From the NCBI RefSeq assembly GCF_022414575.1, contig NZ_JADWYQ010000014.1, positions 66,035-130,034 of the forward strand: DNA of 64,000 nucleotides. The letters are read 5' to 3'. Shown one piece after another: positions 44,794-54,001 of this stretch (positions are counted from its first letter, which is position 1; the number at the start of each line of letters is the position of its first letter). The position numbers and the translations under genes were made by a program. This DNA is from Streptomyces sp. MUM 178J. GTDB taxonomy: Bacteria > Actinomycetota > Actinomycetes > Streptomycetales > Streptomycetaceae. Below the pieces are notes generated by a model, which saw nothing but the letters and a program-made list of their open reading frames with translations, was not told where the DNA came from and did not search any database.

Positions 44794-45081
44794 CTATTCG
44801 GCGCTGGCGAGGACGTCGGTCAGCGCGGCGACAGCGTCGTGGGCGTCGGGGCCGGTGGCCCGTACGGTCACCGTGCTTCCGGCCGTGGCCCCCAGGCCCA
44901 TGACGCCGAGGACACCGGTGGGATTGATCGTTTTGCCGTTGTAGTCCAGCTCGATGGTGCTGGAGAACTGACCCGCTGCGCGGGCGAGCTGCCCGGCGGG
45001 GCGGGCGTGGAGGTTCGCGGGAAGCACCACGGCTGCTTCGTGGCCGGTGGCGGCGGGGGAGGTGTCAGAGCTTGCGGACAT
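44794..45081 (-). CDS. HPr-like phosphocarrier of the dihydroxyacetone system (cluster A)
   Basis: A 95-residue HPr-fold protein. The phospho-acceptor His is in VVLPANLHARPAGQLARAA (the HARPA motif), and the second part GVMGLGATAGSTVTVRATGPDA matches the HPr regulatory helix region. The usual Ser46 site is replaced by Gly/Leu (MGLGAT), so HPr-kinase control is unlikely. It carries phosphate from enzyme I to DhaM. The ATG at 45081 lies inside the end of dhaM (17-bp overlap). A paralogue with the same arrangement is at 53639. Confidence 0.92.
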   Translation of the reverse strand: MSASSDTSPAATGHEAAVVLPANLHARPAGQLARAAGQFSSTIELDYNGKTINPTGVLGVMGLGATAGSTVTVRATGPDAHDAVAALTDVLASAE

Positions 45082-45457
45082 GGCGGGCCTCTTCAGCGGA
45101 CTTGACGACGGTGTGCAGATCGGCACCGGACGCGGCGGCGACCACCGCGGCGACGGCGCCCTCGACAAAGGGAGCGTCGACGATGACGGCGTCCGGGCGG
45201 GGGTGGTCGTCCAGGACGGTGCGGGCGGTCAGAACGGAACTGCCGAGGTCGGGAAGGACCAGCACCCCGGCACCCCGGTCCGCGTCCTTGATCGCGTTGA
45301 GCACGAGGCCGTAGCTGGTGCCGATCCCGCCGTCGTCGGTTCCGGCCGCGGTGACGACGGGAACGGCGGCGGAGCCGATCTGCTCCACCAGCAGGCGCAG
45401 ACCTGCAGCGAGCTGGGCGCTGTGGGACACGAGTACGATGCCGACGGGTGTGCTCAT
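45065..45457 (-). CDS. dhaM: Dihydroxyacetone kinase phosphotransfer subunit DhaM (cluster A)
   Basis: A 130-residue EIIA-mannose-fold protein. The active His lies in GIVLVSHSAQLAAGL (His11). GGIGTSYGLVLNAI and VLVLPDLGSSVLTA are strongly conserved DhaM features, and VDAPFVEGAVAAVVAA is the C-terminal helix. It passes phosphate from HPr to ADP held by DhaL. Unlike E. coli DhaM it is not fused to HPr or enzyme I; these are separate genes here. ATG at 45457. An operator-like site lies 20 bp upstream, shared with iclR. Confidence 0.93.
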   Translation of the reverse strand: MSTPVGIVLVSHSAQLAAGLRLLVEQIGSAAVPVVTAAGTDDGGIGTSYGLVLNAIKDADRGAGVLVLPDLGSSVLTARTVLDDHPRPDAVIVDAPFVEGAVAAVVAAASGADLHTVVKSAEEARHVRKL

Positions 45458-45477
45458 GAACAGTCACATTAAATCCC

Positions 45478-45501
45478 GGAATGCTGTTCGGCAATACTGA
45501 A
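45478..45501. promoter_or_regulatory. Putative IclR operator A (dhaM-1/iclR)
   Basis: 24 bp reading GGAATGCTGTTCGG then CAATACTGAA; 17 of 24 positions match operator B. It lies between the divergent dhaM and iclR starts, so the regulator may control itself. TTAAAT (45469-45474) precedes it by 3 bp, as the -10 boxes do at operators B and C. Confidence 0.6.
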
Positions 45502-45513
45502 TCGGAGATCTCG

Positions 45514-46290
45514 ATGGTCCAGTCCGTGCACAGGGCAGTGCAGATCTTGCGGGAACTCGCCTCCGGCGGTCCCCGGCTGGGCGTGACCGAGCTGGCTGAC
45601 CGGCTGGGCGTCGCAAAGCCCACGGTGCACGCACTGCTGCGCACGCTGGAGATCGAGGGCCTGGTCGGACAGGACCGGGACAGCTCGAAGTACCAGCTGG
45701 GGCCGAACCTGGTGCAGCTGGGCAACGCCTATCTGGATACGCATGAGTTGCGGACGCGGTCGTTGACCTGGTCGGACGCTCTGGCCAACCGCACCAAGGA
45801 GGCCGTGTGGGTGGGCGTCCTCACGGGCGACCACGTGCTGATCGTCCACCATGCGTTCCGCCCCGAGGGTGCGGTGCAGATTCTCGAGGTGGGCGCGAGC
45901 ATCCCGTGGAACACATGCGCCCTGGGCAAGGCCGTCGTGGCGTCGTCGCCGCCGGATGTGCGCGAGCGCCTGCTCGCCGGAGAGCTGGCGGTGCTCACCG
46001 GCGCCAGCATGACCGACCGGAAGGCGCTGGCAGACCAACTGGAGGAGGTCCTGAAGGCTGGTTACGCGCTGGAGGACCAGGAGTCGGCCATCGGGGATGC
46101 GGGCATCGCCTCGCCGGTCTTCGACCGTTCCGGGGAGGTGGCGGGCGCCATCGGCATCGTCGGCCCGGTGGAGCGCATGCTGGGTGAGTCGACGCGCCGG
46201 GAACTCGCCGTGGCCGTGCGGGAAACCGCCCGCAATCTCTCCCGCGACCTGGGGGCCCCGCGCCGGGCCGCCTACGCCCCCGGCGCCTGA
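45514..46290 (+). CDS. IclR-family regulator of the dihydroxyacetone/glycerol locus
   Basis: A 258-residue regulator. The winged helix is at ~1-65 (SVHRAVQILRELASGG, LGVTELADRLGVAKPTVHALLRTLEIEGLV). The IclR effector domain follows (LSWS-like region DALANRTKEAVWVGVL, WNTCALGKAVVASSP, ALEDQESAIGDAGIASPVFD). It resembles GylR, the Streptomyces glycerol regulator, so the ligand may be glycerol, glycerol-3-phosphate or dihydroxyacetone (inference). I prefer the ATG at 45514 (GGAG 8 bp upstream) over 45481, which lies in the operator and has no ribosome site. Four operator-like sites nearby are its probable targets. Confidence 0.9.
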   Translation: MVQSVHRAVQILRELASGGPRLGVTELADRLGVAKPTVHALLRTLEIEGLVGQDRDSSKYQLGPNLVQLGNAYLDTHELRTRSLTWSDALANRTKEAVWVGVLTGDHVLIVHHAFRPEGAVQILEVGASIPWNTCALGKAVVASSPPDVRERLLAGELAVLTGASMTDRKALADQLEEVLKAGYALEDQESAIGDAGIASPVFDRSGEVAGAIGIVGPVERMLGESTRRELAVAVRETARNLSRDLGAPRRAAYAPGA

Positions 46291-46355
46291 GACGCACAGC
46301 CCGGCATCGCGGCCTCGCCCGGCACAGCACTGCGGCCGACCGGGTGCTGAGCCTC

Positions 46356-46384
46356 TTGACAAGCGTGAAACATGGGCTTAGCTT
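46356..46384 (+). promoter_or_regulatory. Promoter of cluster A dha genes
   Basis: TTGACA (46356-46361), 17-bp spacer, TAGCTT (46379-46384). The same layout is found upstream of glpF in cluster B. Confidence 0.7.
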
Positions 46385-46386
46385 CC

Positions 46387-46415
46387 GGAACATTGTTCAT
46401 CAATGATGAACAATG
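46387..46415. promoter_or_regulatory. Putative IclR operator B (best copy)
   Basis: The reference 24-mer begins GGAACATTG and continues TTCATCAATGATGAA (46387-46410). Positions 46391-46415 form a perfect 25-bp palindrome. It starts 2 bp after the -10 box, so binding should block transcription start. Confidence 0.8.
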
Positions 46416-46511
46416 CCGGAGAGGGTGGTCCGTCGGGTTCCCACAGGGCCGCCGGTTTCCGCCCAAAACAGAAGGACCCTGCGCTGCTTTCCCGTCCACA
46501 GCCCGCATCAC

Positions 46512-46671
46512 GCGGAGGAGGTGAAGCGTCCGTGCCGGCGTCGGCGCCGGAACTATGCGACCCGTCCGGACATGGCGGGTGTCTCCACCACGGTGTGCAG
46601 GGCGGATGCCGACATGCTGTCCCTGTGGGACGCACCCGTGAACACCTCCGCCCTGCGACGGGGCCGCCTGA
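46512..46671 (+). pseudogene. Scar of deleted glpF-dhaK: glpF leader joined to the dhaK 3' end
   Basis: The first part (GCGGAGGAGGTGA at 46512 to AACTATG near 46557) aligns with the glpF leader and start region of cluster B. After a short junction, codons from 46569 read DMAGVSTTVCRADADMLSLW and DAPVNTSALR, matching the last ~35 residues of intact DhaK (DMAGVSITVCKADADMLALW). A one-base insertion near 46664 removes the DhaK stop frame; the old TGA is at 46669-46671. About 1.7 kb, all of glpF and most of dhaK, is missing compared with cluster B. The bases between the scar and dhaL also resemble the dhaK-dhaL spacer of cluster B. Confidence 0.8.
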
Positions 46672-46796
46672 ACCGGGTCGGGGGCGGGGCTGTGCATCGG
46701 GCGCGGCCCTCCAGAGGCAGTCGTGTGAACTGCGCCCCGCCCCCGGCTCTTCCAACCACCGACCCCGTATGCACCGATCATCGAACGGAGACCCCC

Positions 46797-47423
<627 letters not shown>

Positions 47424-47543
47424 CCGACCGCTCCACCCGCACCAAGCGTCAACCGGCTCCTGGTATCGGCCTGGGATGACCCGTTTCCGCCCGGCGCTTG
47501 CTGCGGCCCACTGTCACAAGAACTGCCACGGAGGTTTCCTCGC

Positions 47544-48518
47544 ATGAGTCTGACACTCCGGGCGGCCTCGCCCCTGCGGATCGGTCTGGGGCTGGCGGCC
47601 GTCGGCCGACCCGGCTACATCACGCTGGGTCGGGACACGGATCTGCCCGCCGTCCGCTCGGCCGAAGCCCTCAGACAGCGGGCCTTCGCCCTGATGGACG
47701 CGGCCTATGCCCAGGGGGTGCGCTACTTCGATGCCGCCCGCTCCTACGGGCTGGCGGAAACGTATCTCGCCCAGTGGCTTCAGGCCCGTCCCGACGGCAC
47801 GGACATCGTGGTGGGCAGCAAGTGGGGCTACACCTACACCGCCGACTGGAGCACCCAGGCAGACGTCCACGAGGTCAAGGACCACAGCACGGCCGCGTAC
47901 GACCGGCAAGTCGCCGAGACCCGCGCCCTGCTGGGAGACCGGCTCAATCTGTACCAGACTCACTCCGTCACACCGGACAGCCCCGCACTGAGCGACACCG
48001 CCCTGCATGAGCGGCTCGCACGACTGGCGGAAGAGGGCGTGACCGTCGGCCTGTCCACCAGCGGCCCGAACCAGGCGGACACCATCCGCGCAGCACTGTC
48101 GGTTACGGTGAGCGGAAGGCCGCTGTTCCGCAGCGTCCAGACCACCTACAACCTGCTGGAGCGCTCCGCAGGTGAGGCGCTGGCCGAAGCACACGACGCC
48201 GGCTGCGCGGTGATCGTCAAAGAGGCCCTGGCCAACGGCCGCCTGGCCGACCCCCATGTTGTGGCACCCGAGATGAGCGCTCTGCGGGAGATCGCCCAGC
48301 AGACCGGTGCCTCGTGCGATGCCGTCGCCCTCGCCGCCGTCGCCGCCGAGCCCTGGGCCGACGTCGTGCTCTCCGGAGCCGCCACGGTCGACCAGCTCAC
48401 CAGCAACCTCGCGGCAGCGCGCGTCAAGTTCCAGCCCACCCAGCTTCAGCGGCTCACCGAGCTGGCCGAACCCGCCGGCGCCTACTGGACGCACCGATCA
48501 CAGCTGGCCTGGGCGTGA
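47544..48518 (+). CDS. Aldo/keto reductase
   Basis: A 324-residue TIM-barrel oxidoreductase. The catalytic tetrad is DAARSYG (Asp/Tyr near residues 66-71), Lys in VVGSKWGYTY and His in LYQTHSV. The NADPH end is less typical (LSGAATVDQLTSNLAAAR). It resembles the L-fucose/D-threo-aldose dehydrogenase branch. It stands after dhaL of cluster A in the same direction (120-bp gap), in the slot occupied by the enzyme I gene in cluster B, so it may act on a short hydroxy-aldehyde or ketone linked to dihydroxyacetone (inference). ATG with GGAGG upstream. Confidence 0.88.
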   Translation: MSLTLRAASPLRIGLGLAAVGRPGYITLGRDTDLPAVRSAEALRQRAFALMDAAYAQGVRYFDAARSYGLAETYLAQWLQARPDGTDIVVGSKWGYTYTADWSTQADVHEVKDHSTAAYDRQVAETRALLGDRLNLYQTHSVTPDSPALSDTALHERLARLAEEGVTVGLSTSGPNQADTIRAALSVTVSGRPLFRSVQTTYNLLERSAGEALAEAHDAGCAVIVKEALANGRLADPHVVAPEMSALREIAQQTGASCDAVALAAVAAEPWADVVLSGAATVDQLTSNLAAARVKFQPTQLQRLTELAEPAGAYWTHRSQLAWA

Positions 48519-48629
48519 GCCGCACCGCCAGCCCCTCCATCTGACCTCAACACCCCGCCGTTTTGGGCCCCGGCGGTCACGCCGCCCGTCAGCCCTGGCG
48601 AGATCTGGCGCCACTGGGCCGTGGCGCGA

Positions 48630-48660
48630 GCCTGCGCCGGGGCGGAGCTCCGGCGCAGGC
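48630..48660. terminator. Bidirectional terminator between the aldo/keto reductase and ptsI-like genes
   Basis: A perfect 11-bp stem, GCCTGCGCCGG with CCGGCGCAGGC, has a 9-nt loop; the flanking genes converge. Confidence 0.75.
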
Positions 48661-48671
48661 GATGGCAGGCG

Positions 48672-50356
48672 TCATGGCAGCGACGGCATGCACGTTTGCT
48701 GCACGAGCTGCCAGACCTCTTCGGGACTTTCGCGGGTAAGGGCGATGGCGGCAAGAGACGAGCAGGCGTCGTAGCGCAGGCGGCGGATGCGAGCGCGGAC
48801 TTCGTCGAGCGCGGAGGGGGCTGCGGAGAGGATGTCGACGCCCAGACCGATGAGCAGGGGGGTGACGAGTGGGTGGGCGGCGGCGTCACCGCAGACGGAG
48901 ACCTGACGGTGGTGGCGGTGTGCGGCGGTGACGACCTCGGCGATGGCGTTGAGGACGGCAGGGTGCGCGGCCATGGCCGGGGTGGCGGCGGGGTCGCGGC
49001 GGTCGATGCCCAGGATCTGGCTGGTGAGGTCGTTGCTGCCGATCGAGAAGAAGGCCGCTTCGCGGGCGAGTTCATCAGCCGCGGCGACGGCTTCGGGCAG
49101 TTCGACCATGATGCCCAGCGGGGGTACGCCGACGCCGAGTTCGACGGCCGCAGCATCGAGAAGGGCGCGGCAGGCGCGCAGTTCATCGACGCTCGCGACC
49201 ATGGGGATCATGATGCGCAGGTCGGTGTCGGCTCCGGCGCTGAGCAGACTGCGGAACTGGTCTGCGAAGGCGTCGGGTTGGGCGAGCATCAGCGGCAGGC
49301 CGCGGCCGAGCCGCTCGCCCTCAAGGCCCTTGGCGAGGAACGGCGGCAGTTTGTCGTCGGCGAAGTCGAGGGTCCGGGCGGTGACGGTCTGCCCGGCGAG
49401 GGCGCGCAGCACCGGGACGAGGGCGGCCGCGTGCTGGTTGCGGGTGGGCCAGGCGGCGCGGTTGAGAAAGGGCAGCTCGGTGCGGAGCAGGCCGACCCCG
49501 TCGGCACCGGCGGTCAGGACGGTCCGGGCCTCGGCTTGCGTGGCCACATTGGCCCGCAGAATGATGTCGTGCTCGTCCAGTGTCCGGGCCGGCAGGTGGC
49601 GCTCTTGTGCGAGCGCGAGCCTGCGGTGCCGCGCCGCGTCGACGGCCCGCAGAGCGGTGGCGCGTTCGTCGTCGCCGGGATGGACGACGGCGGTGGCCCG
49701 GTCGGTGTCGAGGAGGATTTCCTGACCGTCGGGCAGCTCCAGCAGCTGCGGGTCGACGGCGAGCAGGAGAGGGATGCCCTGGGAGCGGGCGACGATCGCA
49801 GCGTGGGAGTTCGGGCCACCGGTGACGGAGACGGCGCCGGTCACGGTCTGGCCCGGTTCCAGCAGGTCTGCCGCGCCGATCTCGTGGGCAACCAGGATCA
49901 GGGGCTGGTCGGGGGCGGGGCCCGTCTCGCCGTACAGGTGGGCCAGGACACGGCGGCCGACCTGGCGCACATCGGCCGCACGGTCGGCGAGTGTCGGGTC
50001 ATCGAGGGCGGCGATGACTCCGGCGTAGGCGTCGATAGCCTGCCGCACGGCGACGGCCACCGGCTGGCCGCCGTGCGCTCGCTTGATGGCCTGGTCGCGC
50101 AGATCCGCATCCTGCGCGATGTAGCCGTTGACCTCCATGATGTCGGCCTGTTCGTCCTTGCCCTGTTCGCGCAGCGAGGCGGACAGCTCGAGCAGGCGGG
50201 AGGCGACGGCGTCGAAAGCGTCGGTGATCTGCTGTGCGCCGTCGCCGTTGGTGCGCTGCGGCAGCGAGCTGCGGGTGGCGGGCCGGTCGGTCCGGAGCAG
50301 GAAGCCCAACGCGGTGCCGGCTGCGGCGGTGCGCCCTTCATAGGTGAGGCGGTCTG

Positions 50357-50360
<4 letters not shown>
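48672..50360 (-). CDS. PEP-protein phosphotransferase (enzyme I) of the dihydroxyacetone system
   Basis: A 562-residue enzyme I. The N-terminal HPr-binding and phospho-His domains have the active His in GGPNSHAAIVARS (~residue 187). The PEP-binding barrel carries GVGLLRTELPFLNR (phosphate Arg), PLGIMVELPEAV, FFSIGSNDLTSQIL and the catalytic Cys in QVSVCGDAAAHP. It takes phosphate from PEP and gives it to HPr. It is last in the glpF-dhaK-dhaL operon (4-bp overlap with dhaL), so it is a dedicated copy and not the general PTS enzyme. It is a free-standing equivalent of the enzyme I part fused into E. coli DhaM. Confidence 0.94.
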
Positions 50361-50983
<623 letters not shown>

Positions 50984-51138
50984 GGAATTCTCCGTTCGAT
51001 GCGTGCGTAGCGGGTTCACGAGCAGATGAGCCGGGGGCCGGCCGCTTGATGCGGCAAGGGGTGCGGTCCGGGGAGAGCTGGCTGCGAGTGGCTCTGGCCC
51101 GGGCCCTTGAGGACACCGCGGCCGGCCCCCGGCTCGGT

Positions 51139-52137
51139 TCAGGCGCCCCAGCGCAGGGCGGGGGTGTTCACGGGCGCGTCCCACAGGGCGAGCATGTCGG
51201 CATCGGCCTTGCACACCGTGATGGAGACGCCCGCCATGTCCAGGCTGGTCACGTAGTTGCCTACCAGGCTTCGGGCGATGGTCACGTTCTTCGCGGCGAG
51301 CACCTGCGCCACCTCGTTGAACACCACGTACAGCTCGATGAGCGGGGTCGCGCCCAGGCCGTTGACCATGACGATGGCGTCGTCCCCGGCGGCCAGCGGC
51401 TGGTCGTCGAGGATCGCGTCCAGAGCAGTGGCCACGATCTCCTTGGCGGGGCGCAGCTTCTCCCTGCGGCGGCCGGGCTCGCCGTGGATGCCGACGCCGA
51501 CCTCCATCTCGTGCTCGGACAGGTCGAAGCCGGGCTTGCCGGAGGCAGGCGTGGTACACGCGGTCAGGGCCACGGCGAAGGACCGGGAAGAGGCATTGAC
51601 CCGCTTGGCCATCTCGGCGACGGCGGCGAGGTCGGCACCCTGCTCGGCGAGGGCCCCGGCGATCTTCTCGACGAAGACGGTGGCCCCGGTGCCGCGGCGG
51701 CCGGCGGTGTAGGTGGAGTCCCGGACGGCGACGTCGTCGTCGACCAGGACGGTCTCCACACTGAGGCCTTCCTCGGCGGCGAGTTCGGCCGCCATCTGGA
51801 AGTTGAGGACGTCACCGGTGTAGTTCTTCACGATGAACACCACGCCCGCGCCGCCGTCGACGGCCTGGGCCGCGGTGAGCATCTGGCCGGGGACGGGCGA
51901 GGTGAACACCTCGCCGGGGCAGGCCGCGTCCAGCATGCCCAGCCCCACGAAGCCGCCGTGCAGCGGCTCGTGCCCGGAACCGCCCCCGGACAGCAGGGCC
52001 ACCTTGCCCGCTCTGGTGCCAGCCGTGCGGGTGATCACCTTGTTCTCCGTGTCGACGTTCAACCCCGAGTGGGCGGCGGCGACACCGGACAGGGCGTCGG
52101 CGAGGACCGCCTCGGGCGCGTTGATGAGCTTCTTCAT
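51139..52137 (-). CDS. dhaK: Dihydroxyacetone kinase substrate-binding subunit DhaK
   Basis: A 332-residue subunit that binds dihydroxyacetone covalently. The His forming the hemiaminal lies in LLSGGGSGHEPLHGGFVG; the loop CPGEVFTSPVPGQM and the Asp-containing VFIVKNYTGDVLNFQMA are typical. The C-terminal helix domain ends MAGVSITVCKADADMLALWD, the part left behind in the cluster A scar. It is the only intact dhaK in the window. The ATG overlaps the glpF stop by 4 bp (ATGA). Length matches the family (~330). Confidence 0.96.
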   Translation of the reverse strand: MKKLINAPEAVLADALSGVAAAHSGLNVDTENKVITRTAGTRAGKVALLSGGGSGHEPLHGGFVGLGMLDAACPGEVFTSPVPGQMLTAAQAVDGGAGVVFIVKNYTGDVLNFQMAAELAAEEGLSVETVLVDDDVAVRDSTYTAGRRGTGATVFVEKIAGALAEQGADLAAVAEMAKRVNASSRSFAVALTACTTPASGKPGFDLSEHEMEVGVGIHGEPGRRREKLRPAKEIVATALDAILDDQPLAAGDDAIVMVNGLGATPLIELYVVFNEVAQVLAAKNVTIARSLVGNYVTSLDMAGVSITVCKADADMLALWDAPVNTPALRWGA

Positions 52138-52922
52138 GACAGGGCTCCTTCGGCCGTGGCGGGCTCAACCGCCGGGCTCTGGGCGGGGGTTGCGGCGATT
52201 GCCTTGTTGAGGGCGACGTAGAGGAGGCCGGCGACGACGGCGCCGATGACCTCGGCGGCCAGGTAGACCGGCAGCTGGTCCCAGTGGACCGTGCCCCCGA
52301 ACAGCTCGCCTGTGATCATCGGGCCCAGTGTCCTGGCCGGGTTGATCGACGCCGCCGTGGCGGGTGCCACCGGGATGATGATCGCGAAGACGCCGAGGCC
52401 GATGGCCAGGCCCGCGAAGCCGCCGGGCGCGCGCCGGTCGATCGCGCCGAACACGATGAACGCGAGGAGGAACGTGCCGACCGCTTCGGCGAAGAAGGCC
52501 TGCCCGGCCCCTACACCGGTGCCGTAGGCGGCGATGCCGAGGCCGACGTCGACCGCCTCCTTTCCCAGGACCCCCACGATCGCGAGCGCGCCCAGCACCG
52601 CTCCAGCCACCTGGGCCGCGATGTAGCCGGGGACGTCCCGCCAGGGCATCTTCTTTGTGGCCGCGAGTGCCAGCGTGATGGCCGGGTTGATATGGCAGCC
52701 GGAGATGTGGCCGATCGCGTAGACCATCGCGATGACCGCGGTGGCGAACGCGAGCGAGATCATTCCCAGCTGCGCCATGGTGAACGGGGCATCGCCTGCG
52801 ACGATGAGCGTCGCGGGGACCGAACCGACGCCGATGAACACCAGCACGGCGGTGCCCAGCATCTCGGCGAGGAGTTTCTGAGGGTAAGTGTTCTCTTCCA
52901 TAGTTGGGCGCCCACGCCACAT
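52134..52922 (-). CDS. glpF: MIP-family aquaporin/glycerol facilitator
   Basis: A six-helix channel, 262 residues from the first ATG. The two pore motifs are GCHINPAITLAL (NPA1) and ASINPARTLGPM (NPA2), with the selectivity Arg after the second. Helices are at about 18-40, 48-70, 92-115, 140-162, 170-192 and 220-242. It brings glycerol or dihydroxyacetone into the cell for the kinase. GGAGGAGGTGA lies 12 bp before the ATG at 52922; the alternative ATG at 52901 (MEENTYPQ) is too far from it. First gene of the glpF-dhaK-dhaL-ptsI operon. Confidence 0.92.
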   Translation of the reverse strand: MWRGRPTMEENTYPQKLLAEMLGTAVLVFIGVGSVPATLIVAGDAPFTMAQLGMISLAFATAVIAMVYAIGHISGCHINPAITLALAATKKMPWRDVPGYIAAQVAGAVLGALAIVGVLGKEAVDVGLGIAAYGTGVGAGQAFFAEAVGTFLLAFIVFGAIDRRAPGGFAGLAIGLGVFAIIIPVAPATAASINPARTLGPMITGELFGGTVHWDQLPVYLAAEVIGAVVAGLLYVALNKAIAATPAQSPAVEPATAEGALS

Positions 52923-53049
52923 TGCATGGGGCGCTCACCTCCTCCGCATGAGCGGGTGTGAAGGGAGGGGGCCGCCAGGTGGTCAGGGTCGGGCAACCTG
53001 GCGGCCGGCTCATTGGGAACCGGAAAGCCAGCGGCATCCGGGCAAGCGA

Positions 53050-53073
53050 TTCATCATGGATGAACTGTGTTCC
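53050..53073. promoter_or_regulatory. Putative IclR operator C (glpF promoter)
   Basis: Read on the minus strand it matches operator B at 21 of 24 positions (GGAACACAG then TTCATCCATGATGAA). It contains the inverted repeat TTCATC-ATG-GATGAA and starts 3 bp after the glpF -10 box. Confidence 0.8.
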
Positions 53074-53076
53074 GAG

Positions 53077-53105
53077 AAATTAAGTCCACGTTTCGTGGCT
53101 GTCAA
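53077..53105 (-). promoter_or_regulatory. Promoter of the glpF-dhaK-dhaL-ptsI operon
   Basis: On the minus strand: TTGACA (53105-53100), 17-bp spacer, TAATTT (53082-53077). The spacer shares the pattern GAAACnTGGnCT with the cluster A promoter. Confidence 0.75.
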
Positions 53106-53218
53106 GAGGCTCGTCGGCCGCCTTTGCTGGGCGGTCGACTGCAGGAAGGGCGATGTGCACCACCGGGACGCGACCGTCGGCGAGCACCGCCTGCTGCATC
53201 GAAAAAATTTACAGTGAG

Positions 53219-53242
53219 TTCCGTATTGATGAATGGCGTTCC
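53219..53242. promoter_or_regulatory. Putative IclR operator D (dhaM-2)
   Basis: Minus-strand reading GGAACGCCA then TTCATCAATACGGAA matches operator B at 17 of 24 positions. It is 20 bp before the dhaM start, the same distance as operator A from the other dhaM. Confidence 0.65.
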
Positions 53243-53262
53243 GAGATTTAGCGTAGCCGTTC

Positions 53263-53655
53263 ATGAACGCACCTGTTGGCATCGTCCTTGTGTCCCACAG
53301 CGCCGAGCTGGCCTCGGGTCTTCGCCTGCTGGTGGAGCAGATCGGCTCGGAGGACGTCCCCGTCGCCACCGCCGGAGGAACCGACGACGGCCGGATCGGC
53401 ACCAGCTATGACCTGGTTCTCAACGCGATCAAGGACGCCGACCGCGGAGGTGGCGTCGTCGTCCTTCCCGACCTCGGCAGCTCCGTCCTGACCGCCCGCA
53501 CCGTCCTGGAAGACCACCCCCGCCCCGACGTCACCCTCGTCGACGCGCCCTTCGTCGAAGGAGCCGTCGCAGCCGTCGTCACCGCCGCATCCGGCGGCGA
53601 CCTCAAGACCGTCGTCGACGCCGCCAAGGAGGCCCGCAATGTCCACAAACTCTGA
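53263..53655 (+). CDS. dhaM: Dihydroxyacetone kinase phosphotransfer subunit DhaM (cluster B)
   Basis: A 130-residue EIIA-mannose-fold protein, very similar along its length to the cluster A copy. The active His is in GIVLVSHSAELASGL. Conserved GRIGTSYDLVLNAI, VVVLPDLGSSVLTA and VDAPFVEGAVAAVV follow. It accepts phosphate from the adjacent HPr and rephosphorylates DhaL-bound ADP. It is divergent from the glpF operon, with two operator-like sites in the shared region, and overlaps the HPr gene by 17 bp exactly as in cluster A. Confidence 0.94.
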   Translation: MNAPVGIVLVSHSAELASGLRLLVEQIGSEDVPVATAGGTDDGRIGTSYDLVLNAIKDADRGGGVVVLPDLGSSVLTARTVLEDHPRPDVTLVDAPFVEGAVAAVVTAASGGDLKTVVDAAKEARNVHKL

Positions 53656-53929
53656 CTCCACCGCCACGACCACGGCCGGTCACGAAAGTGACGTCGTCCT
53701 GCCCGCCAACCTGCACGCCCGCCCGGCAGGGCAGCTCGCCCGCGCCGCAGCCGAATTCGCCAGTACCGTGCAGCTCGAATACGCCGGCCGGACCGTCAAC
53801 CCGGCCGGCGTCCTGGCGGTGATGGGCCTGGGCGCCACGGCCGGAAGCACCGTGACCGTGCGTGCCGACGGCCCTGACGCCGAACAGGCCGTCGCGGCAC
53901 TGGCCGGCATCCTCGCCACGGCCGAATAA
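53639..53929 (+). CDS. HPr-like phosphocarrier of the dihydroxyacetone system (cluster B)
   Basis: A 96-residue HPr-fold protein. The phospho-His lies in VVLPANLHARPAGQLARAA, a segment identical to the cluster A copy; MGLGATAGSTVTVRADGP again lacks the regulatory Ser46. It passes phosphate between the enzyme I encoded at 48672 and DhaM. It starts inside dhaM (17-bp overlap), indicating tight coupling of the two carriers. Confidence 0.93.
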   Translation: MSTNSDSTATTTAGHESDVVLPANLHARPAGQLARAAAEFASTVQLEYAGRTVNPAGVLAVMGLGATAGSTVTVRADGPDAEQAVAALAGILATAE

Positions 53930-54001
53930 CCCCGCCGCCCGGCCCCGAGAGCGCCGCCGCCTGCGGCGGTGCACTCAGCCGAACAGATGCACCATTGAGG
54001 T

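Noticed and set aside
46413..46796. Long N-terminal extension in frame with dhaL, starting at 46413
   Set aside because: It reads through the glpF-dhaK scar, has no ribosome site and is Arg/Pro-rich; dhaL starts at 46797, exactly where its paralogue starts.
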